Shown here one piece after another: positions 1-11,604 of a DNA stretch of 64,000 nucleotides; position 1 is the stretch's first letter; each line of letters begins with the position of its first letter. Origin of the DNA: Streptomyces sp. NBC_01231 (GTDB lineage Bacteria > Actinomycetota > Actinomycetes > Streptomycetales > Streptomycetaceae); assembly GCA_035999765.1 (NCBI GenBank), contig CP108521.1:3410001-3474000 (forward strand), written 5' to 3'. The notes beneath the pieces were generated by a model. The model was not told where the DNA came from. It did not search any database and saw only the letters and a list, made by a program, of their open reading frames with translations. A program made the position numbers and the translations under genes.

Positions 1-407
1 AGATCGGCTCCGTGGAGTCTCTGGCCGTCTGTCCGGGAGACGAAGAGGGCGAGTTGTTTCTGGCAGCGGGGGGGACCGACGGCACCGTACGTCTGTGGGC
101 GCCAGATGCTCCCGAGAGGGAGCCGTTCACGCTGACGACCCGGCACGACGGACCCGTATCCGCCCTCGGTATCGTCCGGACTGCCCAGGCCCGCCCTCAC
201 ATCGTGAGCGCCGGCCTCAGGGACACGACCGTGCGCCTGTCAGACTCGCGCACCGGGGAAGAGGTGCTTCGCCTGATTACCGCCGCCTCCCTGACTTCCC
301 TCAGCGTCCTGCCGCCCCACAGCGTCTCGGGCTCATCACAGCCCTTGATCGCTTTCGGTGGCCCGGCCGGGATCGCTACAGTGTCGCTGCGTCTGGGAGA
401 GTCCTAG
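1..407 (+). CDS. WD40-repeat protein, C-terminal fragment (5' end outside window)
   Basis: The frame is open from the left edge (codons from base 3) and stops with TAG at 405-407, so about 134 C-terminal residues are visible. WD40 blades can be seen: one ends in GGTDGTVRLWAP, a second in DTTVRLSDSRTGEE, and a closing strand reads ATVSLRL. WD40 propellers are binding platforms; in Streptomyces a C-terminal propeller like this often belongs to a large multidomain protein with a STAND-type NTPase, caspase or trypsin-like N-terminus. That N-terminus lies outside the window, so the class is inference. It is on the same strand as the Cascade operon that begins about 1.1 kb downstream. A GTG at base 12 is in frame but is probably internal. 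Confidence 0.75.
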   Translation, partial: IGSVESLAVCPGDEEGELFLAAGGTDGTVRLWAPDAPEREPFTLTTRHDGPVSALGIVRTAQARPHIVSAGLRDTTVRLSDSRTGEEVLRLITAASLTSLSVLPPHSVSGSSQPLIAFGGPAGIATVSLRLGES

Positions 408-569
408 GAGCATCCCACGGGGCAGAGTAGAAATCACTAGTCACCTACCGTCAGCCGCCTACGACTGGCTCACCGCCTTGGCCGCGAGTCCAGCTGCTCC
501 GCACCGCGGAGATGGCCCTTGTGGCGACTGTAGAGGCATGGCCCCCGCAGAGCGGGGATCACGGCTTGT
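407..569. other. short intergenic stretch between convergent genes
   Basis: The WD40 gene ends at 407 on the plus strand and the next gene ends at 569 on the minus strand. I see no convincing gene or clear U-tract terminator here. Confidence 0.4.
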
Positions 570-1465
570 CACCCAGCCACGCGCATACGTGAGACCGCAT
601 CCCTTGCGTGGGACCGCGCTCGCTCCGTCATCGCCTCCAAGGTGTCGTAAGGCGACGCGAAGCCGCGAGAAGCGTCCCCGCGGGAAAGGCCGTTGCTTTG
701 GGAGACCAAACGACCGAAAGCGGTCAGACGATTGGGATCGGTTGGCCCGATCAGGTGGGGAAGCCTCCTTGCGTCGATGCCGACATGGTGGGCGACGGCA
801 TCGACCATCGCGATCCGGACCGCATCCCAGGCGGGACCGCCGGTCGCCCGGTAGGCCTTGGCGACAGTGTCGGCGTGCAGAACGTCAGCGCCGTGCCGGT
901 TGAGCGCATAGGCGGCCGAGTAGAGGCCTTGGTGGTTCTGATCGCGGCACCGCTCACCGTCGACGTACCCCACGCAGTTGCAACCGATCAGCCGTGGCAG
1001 CACCGCTGCCGTAAGGTGCTCCGGATCCGCATGACGGACCCGGGCTGCGGACCGTGGCAGCGGAAGCCCTGCCCGCAGGGCCTGCTCCTGCCACTCCGCG
1101 CGAGCCCTGTCCAATGCGGGAGATAACCGTTGCATCGCACCGAAGGCAGCCATGTGTGCTGGGCTGGCGTGACCGAGACGACTCACCCCCGCCAAGGAGG
1201 CGGCCGCCAGGCGGGCGCTCGGCTCGTCCTTGGCCGCGAAAGCCTTCGTGAGGTCGGTGCGTTGCTCTGGGCTCAGCACCTGTTCCCACAGTTCGAGCAT
1301 CACGGAAGCAGCGGTGAGCATCTCAACGATGAGCGGATTCCACACGCGTCCTGTGAGATCGATCGTCCCCCAACACCATTTATACGCACTACTGTTGAGT
1401 TCTGCTGATTCATTCACATTGCCCTCATCCGGCGTGCTACGGTCCTGCCGCATCTCATCAGACAA
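569..1465 (-). CDS. unrecognised protein with a Cys/His cluster, divergent from casA
   Basis: I do not recognise this family. The frame encodes 298 aa from a TTG at 1465; an in-frame ATG at 1451-1453 (294 aa) is equally possible. The sequence is mainly helical, with Ala/Arg-rich stretches. A possible metal-binding cluster reads GCNCVGYVDGERCRDQNH, that is C-x-C-x9-C with a nearby His. No signal peptide or membrane segment is visible. It starts only about 25 nt from the GTG of casA and runs the opposite way, so the two promoters must overlap or lie inside each other's 5' ends. That makes a functional link with the Cascade operon possible but unproven. Codon use is slightly less G+C-extreme than in the right half of the window, as for the cas genes. 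Confidence 0.65.
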   Translation of the reverse strand: MSDEMRQDRSTPDEGNVNESAELNSSAYKWCWGTIDLTGRVWNPLIVEMLTAASVMLELWEQVLSPEQRTDLTKAFAAKDEPSARLAAASLAGVSRLGHASPAHMAAFGAMQRLSPALDRARAEWQEQALRAGLPLPRSAARVRHADPEHLTAAVLPRLIGCNCVGYVDGERCRDQNHQGLYSAAYALNRHGADVLHADTVAKAYRATGGPAWDAVRIAMVDAVAHHVGIDARRLPHLIGPTDPNRLTAFGRLVSQSNGLSRGDASRGFASPYDTLEAMTERARSHARDAVSRMRVAG

Positions 1466-1490
1466 CTGTGGAGACTGGAGTACGGATCAG

Positions 1491-3073
1491 GTGCCACTGA
1501 CCGAAATACGTCCGTCTCCGGCGGGGGAGTTACGTCCCCGCTGGGACCCACGACGACAAGCATGCGTCCCGGCACTGACAACCGCCGGGCAAAGCACCTC
1601 AGTCAGCCTGGTGCACGCACTGCGGCACGCGGACGATCTGGTCGGCATCTCAGGAACGACCGCAGGAGAAGCCGTCGCGCTGCTGGAGTACCTCCTCGCT
1701 GTCTGCTATGCCTCCGGGGACTGCCCGGCGACGGTCGACGACTGGCTCGACTGGGTGTACAGCAACAGCTCGCTGACCGGTGCCGCCGACTGGCTGGACA
1801 GCCGTCCCGATGATCACTGGGACCTCTTCCACCCCACAGAGCCGCTGGGGCAGAACGCTCTGCTTGCTCCCTACATCGACGAGCATGGAGCTGGTCCCGC
1901 CCAGCTGGTGATCGAATACGCCGGGGACTACAACCAATTTTTCGACCATCACCACCTTGAGCATCCGACCCCGCTGCCTGCCGACGCAGCCTTCCGCGCG
2001 ATGCTTACCCAGCACACTTACGGACCCAGCGGCCGCGCGCGGATCTCCGGCAACGAGACCCTTGGTCCCACGCTCACCAACCTGGCCACCGGACGTCTTG
2101 GCACGCGAATGCGCGTCGTCGCACTGGGGCAGACACTCGGGGACACACTGCGGCTCAATCTGATGCCGTCCGACGGAGCCCCCGGCCGCTTCAACCGCAC
2201 CTGGACCGTGGCCCCCCAGCCACGCCGTGGCTTTAGGGCCAAGCCGTCGGGGCGACGGGTGGACGGGCCGGCCGATCTGCACACCATCCTCGGACGCTCG
2301 ATCCTCATGCGGCCGACTGTCACCGACGACGGGCAACTCGCCGTCGACCGCGTCCTGTTGGCAGCCGGTGAACTTCTCGAACCACTCGCCGCCCACCACA
2401 TGCAGGACGCGGTGTACGAGAAGGCTGCGAACGGTACGGCGAGGCCGCTGCGGCCCTCGGCCTCTCGGGCCCTTTGGCGCGAAGCACATGCCCTGTACGC
2501 GGCTGTTGCGGACCGGGACCACGGACCCGACCTCTACGACCGCCTCGCCAGGCTCAGCGGCCGTCGGCTCAACCTCTGGACGGTAGGGCTGATCGCCAGG
2601 CAGACCACGGTCGTCACCTGGGTCTCGGACACCTTCCCCTTCGTGCCGGGCCGGGAGCGTGACCTGCGGTACGTGGCAGAGCGGGGTTCCCTCATCGCCG
2701 AGTATGTGGCCTCCTGCTTGTCCAGGGCGGCGTACGTCGCGTGGACCGTGACCTACCCCAATCCGAAGCCGGCTGACAAGAACAGTCAGATCGCCCGATT
2801 TGACGCACAGCCGGAGCACTGGGCCTACACCGCCGAGCCCTTCCACGTGCTGCTAGACGAAACGACAGCGGCTGAAAACGAGAATCAGGTCGACGCGGCG
2901 CTCGTAGAGTACGCGGCCGTGCTCGCGGAAGCTGCAAGGCGTTTCCTACGCAACAAGCTCGAGTCGCTGCCCGCCAACTCGCGCGGCTACCAGGCACAGG
3001 CTCAAGCGATTCGCCGCCTCGAGAGCGACCTCACCGGGCCCAAGGCCCCAGACGAACTGAAGGGGGACCGAAA

Positions 3074-3077
<4 letters not shown>
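1491..3077 (+). CDS. casA: Type I-E Cascade large subunit Cse1/CasA (Cas8e)
   Basis: Large subunit of the type I-E effector complex. In the family it recognises the PAM, starts target unwinding and normally recruits Cas3. The frame is open further upstream, but I chose the GTG at 1491 because GGAG sits 10 nt before it and because translation from there (528 aa) gives the family's usual length of about 500-530 aa. The N-terminal segment CVPALTTAGQSTSVSL matches the typical Cse1 start (W-I-P-V, then S-L), followed by the helical block LLEYLLAVCYASG. It is the first gene of a five-gene operon and its stop overlaps the casB start as GTGA. No cas3 lies upstream or downstream in the window, so nothing visible here would degrade a bound target. 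Confidence 0.93.
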
Positions 3078-6583
<3,506 letters not shown>

Positions 6584-6598
6584 GCGTCCTTGACTAAC

Positions 6599-8625
6599 CA
6601 ATACCTCGCACCCGCGGGGATGGTCCCGACATTCGCCGCCCTGGTTACATTGACGTCGTGTGCTCCCCGCACCTGCGGGGACGGTACCTCGATCGTGGCG
6701 CGCCCGTGGTCGTCAAAGCAGTGCTCCCCGCACCCGCGGGGATGGCCCCCAGACCGGCTGGGCCTTCAAGGACCGTGTCGTGTGCTCCCCGCACCCGCGG
6801 GGATTGGTCCCCGTCAGTCCGTCGTCGGTGGTGTAGCCGACGGGTGCTCCCCTCACCCGCAGGGGTGGTCCCGGCATTCGCCGCCCTGGTTACATTGACG
6901 CCGTGTGGTGCCCACACCCGTGGGGATGGTCCCGCGAAACGCCCGCTGCACCCGTACCTGCACAAGTGCTCCCTGCACCCGCGGGGATGCCCCCTCGGGC
7001 TCCTTTAGAAGGATCGCCTCGACCTCGTGCTCCCCGCACCTGCGGGGATGACCCCTTCGAGCGGGGCGCGCTCACCTTCCGCGCCGAGTGCTCCCTGCAC
7101 CCTCGGGGATGGTCCCTTCACCTGGCCCTCCTTTTGCGTGTACTCCAAGTACTCCCCGCACCCGCGGGAATGGTCACGGCCGCTTCGAGATCCTTTTCGG
7201 GAACCAGGCGTGCTCCCCGCGCCCGCAGGGATGGTCCCGACGTCTACTGGGCCACCTCCCGCTTGGAAGGGTGCTCCCCGCACCCGGTCTCGTCGGCGCA
7301 GCTTCTGCGGCCTCCCCGGATACGTGCTTCCCGCACCTGCGGGATGGTCCCAACACGGCGCTCGGATACGGCCTGCTGGAAAGGTGCTCCCCGCAACCGC
7401 GGGGATGGTCCCGCGGGGACGGGCATCCGGCTGACGGCGGGTGTGCGCTCCCCGCAAGCGCGGGGATGGTCCCGCGCTCGGCGGTCCGGGCTCCCTCGTC
7501 TGGTAGTGCTCCCCGGCAGCGGGGATGGTCCCACCATGGAAGCCTGGATCCCGGAGCAGTACGAGTGCTCCCCGCATCCGCGGGGATGGTCCCCTCTACT
7601 GGGCGTCCATTCCCGAATGGTTCGAGTGCTCCCCGCACCTGCGGGGATTGTCCCTTGGGTAGCCCCCGCGGGTGATTCCTGACGTCGTGCGCCCTGCACC
7701 CGCGAGGATCGTCCCATGCCTCCGTCGAGGAGCCACAGGAGCCGGTGGTGCTCCCCCGCACCCGCGGGATGGTCCCGGCCGTCAGTGCGGCTTCAAGAGA
7801 GGTTGTCCGTGCTCCCCGGGCCAGCGGGGATGGTCCCTTCGAGCGGGGCGCGCTCACCTTCCGCGCCGAGTGCTCCCTGAAGCCTCGGGGATGGTCCCGC
7901 CTCGCCGCACTCCTCCGTGAGGATCTGCCGGTGCTCCCCGCGCCCGCGGGGATGGCCCCTGGTACCCGGCGGACCATCCGGTGGCGGTCCGGTGCTCCCT
8001 GCGCCCGCAGGGATGGTCTCGAACACGCGAAGGCAGCCGCCGCCGACCGAAAGTGCTCCCCGGACCCGCGGGGATGGTCCCCAGAACGCGCGACGGTCCG
8101 GGACCGGGCTCGCGTGCTCCCCGCAACCGCGGGGATGGTCCCTGGTGCCAGGTGGTCCGCGACGCCATGGTGGAGTGCTCCCCGCACCCGCGGGGATGGT
8201 CCCGACGTCGACCAGCCGTCCATGGACGGGCAGTTGCGCTCCCCGCGCCCGCGGGGATGGTCCTTACTCGGAGCGGTTCCTTGAGGACTTCCCCACGTGC
8301 TCCCCGCGCCCGCGGGGATGGTCCCCTGACCCAGTCCGACGTCTGCGGCCGGTCGGGGTACTCCCCGCACCCGCGGGGATGGTCCCACGCAGCATCACGC
8401 GCGCCCGGAGTTCGAGGCGTGCTCCCCGCACTCTCGGGGATGGTCGCGACCAGGGCGCCGCGGGCCGCATGGCGGCCGTGTGCTCCCCGCACCCGCGGGG
8501 ATGGTGGTCCCAGGACGATGGCGATGGTGCCGGTGGCCACAGTGTGCTCCCCCGCGCCCGCAGGGATGGCCCCCGGCTGCCTGGCCCCCGACCACGGTCG
8601 GATCCCGTGCTCACCGCAGCCGTCG
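6599..8625 (+). CRISPR. Type I-E CRISPR array, 34 diverged repeats and 33 spacers
   Basis: 29-nt repeats recur every 61 nt with 32-nt spacers. The majority repeat starts GTGCTCCCCGC, has loop ACCC, then GCGGGGATGGTCCC; the stem is CCCCGC/GCGGGG. Repeat starts: 6599, 6660, 6721, 6782, 6844, 6905, 6966, 7027, 7088, 7149, 7210, 7271, 7324, 7384, 7445, 7506, 7565, 7626, 7687, 7748, 7809, 7870, 7931, 7992, 8053, 8114, 8175, 8236, 8297, 8358, 8419, 8480, 8544, 8607. Only the copy at 8175-8203 matches the majority exactly. The first (6599) has lost its 5' five bases, 7271 is truncated after 16 nt, 8480 carries a 3-nt insertion, and 8607 decays after about 19 nt. Spacers 7056-7087 and 7838-7869 are identical; 6628-6659 and 6873-6904 differ at two positions. 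The repeats read in the same direction as the cas operon. There is no AT-rich leader. Confidence 0.97.
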
Positions 8626-8694
8626 CCCTTCTATGGGTGCACCCGACGGATTGTGACGCAAGCTCCCTCCGCGTCCCTCGGGTCGGCGGCATGT

Positions 8695-10521
8695 TCAGTC
8701 CTGGCCGGATACCGTCAGAGGTACTCGCGGAACGGCCGTTTCGGCCTCGGGCAAGCCAAGGTATTCGCGAACTGCGCTGTTGTCGCCGGTCGCATCAGCA
8801 AGTCGGGCGGCGTCCTCGAATGCCCGCCTCTGAATGCGCTCGATCTCTTCTTGCGCATCGTCGATCGGGTATCCGGCGTCCATCAGCATCCTTACGCCTG
8901 TCTCGATCGACAACACCCCGCCAGCAATGCCCTTGACCACCTCGTCGAGAACTGCGGCACGGTCGGTCGGGGTGTGCGGTCCCCACATCAGGCGAGCGGG
9001 TAACGACTCCCCCGTGGGCCAGCCCTCGGCCTGACCAGCTTGGTGGAGGCGCTGCACCATGCGGAGCAAGACAGCGTACTTGTGGTTGCGGGCAAGGCGC
9101 ATGGAAGCGACCAGCGAGTCCAGCGGGCCGAGCGCGAGCTGCAATGCGTAGCCGGAAGGCAGGGCGGTTGGGTCGAGGGTGCCAAGGCCGGCGGCGGTGA
9201 GGCGGCTGTTCGCAGCGATGCGGTCGAGGATGTGGTCGACGCGGGCGCGCAGTTCGGCGAGCTGCGCCGCGGTGTTGAGGACGTCCATGCGCCCGTTGTC
9301 GTTGAGCTGCCACACCGTCCCGGCCCGGACCTTGATCGGGAGCGGCTGGCCCGTGGCGCGGTCAATGGGCAGTCGGGCCCCGGCCAGACCGATGATCGGC
9401 GAGCCGGTGGTAGCCGAAGCGCCGGAGCTGTCGGTGTCCGTGGCGGACAGCTCGTCGAGGGCCTGGAGGACCGTGGCCACGGTGGGCTTGCCCCAGTGGT
9501 CTCCGCTGGCGGGGATGCTGTTCGTGATGTGGACGACGGGTATGAAGTCCGCCATCAGGTCGAGCCTGTCGAGGACTTCTCCGTCCGAGCGGACCCGGTA
9601 CCGGGCCTTGTGCATCGGCAGGTCGTACAGCAGGTCGGCGTACTTGAGGTCGTCCAGGTCCCATTCCGCGTCAGTCAGGTAGCACGTCCACGGGGAGGGC
9701 CGTGTGGATGCCCACGCATAGGTGCGCGTGATGAGTCCTGTGTCGGCGTTGCGCGCGTCACCCGTCACCAGGATCGGGTCGCCGCTTTCGGTGTACAGGT
9801 ACTCGCGTGCCGAGCTGCCGTCCTGTGCTGCGCCGCGCCGACTGGCCGGTCCGATCGCTCCCAGTTCGTAGGTGACCCGCCGAAGCCTCGCTTTGAGCCC
9901 GCGCCGTTTATCCTCGGGCAGTTCCCACGCCAGGTGAACGCGGAGTGGGAACTCGGCACCGTCCTGCTCGCCGTCCTCCGGCCACTCCGGGAAGTACAGG
10001 CCTGGGTCCCAAGTGCGCAGCAGGACCCGGCCCTTCCCCGGGTCCCAGGCCAGGGTGTAGACGGCGTCACCCAGCAGGATCGCGGTCCTCTCGGCCTGCT
10101 GAAGGCGCAGCGGCAGCATCTCTTTCTCCGCCCAGGCCCTCAGCTTGTGCTCTACGACCAGCGCCTCAGCTGCCTCGGCGGTCGGATGGTCGTCGGTGTG
10201 CTCCGCGCCCGCCACGCTGATGACCTGCTCGGAGCCGAGGAGGTAGCCGAGCGCGGTGTCGACCAGCTTGGAAGCGTCGCCGAGCTCCCTCCGTTCGATG
10301 CCCGCCTCGTCATCGCCCGTCACGGCGGCGACCTGGCCGGCCTGGTTGGAGTCATACGCGGCCAGCAACCGGTAGGCGGCCAGGCGTCGTAGGTCCTCGT
10401 CTGGCACCCAGGATCGGGTGAGTTCCGCCCAGGTGTTACGGACCGGTCGTCGCGGGTCGGCCATGGCTGGCTTGTAGTCCAGCCAGCTCCAGACGTCGGT
10501 GATCAGCTCGCGCAGGCCCAC
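8695..10521 (-). CDS. phage portal protein
   Basis: Portal proteins form the dodecameric ring through which phage DNA is packaged. I start the gene at the GTG at 10519-10521, where GGAG lies 7 nt upstream; the open frame continues upstream but without portal-like sequence. The product is 608 aa, at the long end for portals. Supporting segments are WSWLDYKPAMADPRRPVRN near the start, DAVYTLAWDPGKGRVLLRTW, FIPVVHITNSIPASGDHWGKP, and DELSATDTDSSGASATTGSP, a layout seen in actinophage portals. It lies downstream of the terminase genes on the same strand, as in tailed phages, but is separated from them by a reverse-oriented gene. No protease, scaffold or capsid gene follows; the CRISPR array begins 70 nt after its stop. 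Confidence 0.8.
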   Translation of the reverse strand: MGLRELITDVWSWLDYKPAMADPRRPVRNTWAELTRSWVPDEDLRRLAAYRLLAAYDSNQAGQVAAVTGDDEAGIERRELGDASKLVDTALGYLLGSEQVISVAGAEHTDDHPTAEAAEALVVEHKLRAWAEKEMLPLRLQQAERTAILLGDAVYTLAWDPGKGRVLLRTWDPGLYFPEWPEDGEQDGAEFPLRVHLAWELPEDKRRGLKARLRRVTYELGAIGPASRRGAAQDGSSAREYLYTESGDPILVTGDARNADTGLITRTYAWASTRPSPWTCYLTDAEWDLDDLKYADLLYDLPMHKARYRVRSDGEVLDRLDLMADFIPVVHITNSIPASGDHWGKPTVATVLQALDELSATDTDSSGASATTGSPIIGLAGARLPIDRATGQPLPIKVRAGTVWQLNDNGRMDVLNTAAQLAELRARVDHILDRIAANSRLTAAGLGTLDPTALPSGYALQLALGPLDSLVASMRLARNHKYAVLLRMVQRLHQAGQAEGWPTGESLPARLMWGPHTPTDRAAVLDEVVKGIAGGVLSIETGVRMLMDAGYPIDDAQEEIERIQRRAFEDAARLADATGDNSAVREYLGLPEAETAVPRVPLTVSGQD

Positions 10522-10659
10522 AGTGCTTCTCCAGGCAGTCGGCCCCGCGCCGCGCCTCCAGCCTACGACTCGTCTTCTACGTCGGGCTTCCACCGTCCAC
10601 AGCGCCTCGGCCTCCGGAAATTCCGAGCAGCCGAAGGCTCCTAGGTCGAAGATCTCGTC

Positions 10660-11511
10660 ATGAACAGCAACCAGCCGGATGATTGGTCCCCAGCGGACAA
10701 TCCGTACTCGATCGCGCTCTCGGAAGCGAACTGGTGGCGTGCCACGGTCGCCTTGACCGTCGAACGCATGCACGGTGACGACGTCCAAGTCGGCCCGTTC
10801 AGCACCCGGCAGATCGACGCACGGACACTGGTCGTCGCCCTGCGCCAGCTCCTCGCCGCGGTCAAGCTCGAACGGATCGCTCTCACAGACCTTGGCATGG
10901 ATCCGGCGATCATCACCACACTGGATAGGGCCGAACAAGCCTTCCTTGATGCCCTGCCGAACATCAAGCACGTCCGCGACGGCCTCACTCACTTCGAGGA
11001 CTGGGCACGTGGCATGGGCAAGTTCGGCCCGCAGGCCGACGCCCGCAAGAACGCTGACCCACGTGAGGTAGCCCGCGACTTCTTGAGTTTCGGCTACGCG
11101 CCGGCCAACGACACCGTCGCCATGGGACCATTCACGTTTTCCGTCAGCGCGGCAGTCCCCGCCGCCAATTCTCTGTGCGATGCGATCTACGCCGCGACGC
11201 GCGCGGTTGACCAGCGGACCATTGCTGATCTGCACGACCAAGTTGTCCAGGCCCTGACCGGCGCGTCGATTCGCTGTACTCCCCCACAGCACCCGGTGCG
11301 GGTCTCGCACGGCCACGACATGCGGATCTGGCTCTCCTTCGAACTTAGCTGCGTTCCGGACGGGCAGCACAAGGAACTGGCGGAGCGTGTCGCAACAGCG
11401 ATGGGCGGCGCCGGACTGCGGCTGACGTCGTCGACGTTCCCACAGGCGCAAGACACGGCTGAACGCCTGGCTGCCGGCGAGGTACTGCGAGTGGAGAGGA
11501 AAAGCCCGTAG
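10660..11511 (+). CDS. prophage cargo protein with an R-x4-H motif (HEPN-like, tentative)
   Basis: I do not recognise a named family. The 283-aa product starts at ATG 10660 and is transcribed against the flanking portal and terminase genes, which is typical of a phage moron or cargo gene. The first ~200 residues look all-helical: RATVALTVERM, LVVALRQLLAAVKLERIAL, and LPNIKHVRDGLTHFEDWARG. The last contains R106-x4-H111 in a long helix preceded by Asn/Lys, which is the pattern of HEPN RNase or HEPN-like domains. The C-terminal part (VRVSHGHDMRIWLSFELSC) looks like a small beta domain. HEPN membership is inference from this single motif and the helical context; nothing else confirms RNase activity. 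Confidence 0.7.
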   Translation: MNSNQPDDWSPADNPYSIALSEANWWRATVALTVERMHGDDVQVGPFSTRQIDARTLVVALRQLLAAVKLERIALTDLGMDPAIITTLDRAEQAFLDALPNIKHVRDGLTHFEDWARGMGKFGPQADARKNADPREVARDFLSFGYAPANDTVAMGPFTFSVSAAVPAANSLCDAIYAATRAVDQRTIADLHDQVVQALTGASIRCTPPQHPVRVSHGHDMRIWLSFELSCVPDGQHKELAERVATAMGGAGLRLTSSTFPQAQDTAERLAAGEVLRVERKSP

Positions 11512-11604
11512 AGCGGCAAGTCCTCAGGCAGGCCACCGGGGCCATATCCTCCTGGGCAGTTTCCTCTTGGGGCCGTTTCCGCTCGTACGCCTCCCCTCGC
11601 AAGT

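Noticed and set aside
7174..8388. Long open frames on both strands through 6590-9000
   Set aside because: They are products of the 61-nt repeat/spacer period in G+C-rich DNA; the translated sequence is itself periodic (repeated P-A-G-A-G-S-T units).
6628..8606. Possible self-targeting spacers against the adjacent prophage genes
   Set aside because: By eye I found no match between spacers and the portal, terminase, integrase or ParB genes; a computed search is needed to exclude it.
8645..8657. 13-nt near match (12 of 13) to the anticodon part of the CAT tRNA, CGACGGATTGTGA versus CGACGGATTATGA, just past the CRISPR array
   Set aside because: The neighbouring T-arm and acceptor sequence that a real distal att site would keep is absent, so I treat it as chance.
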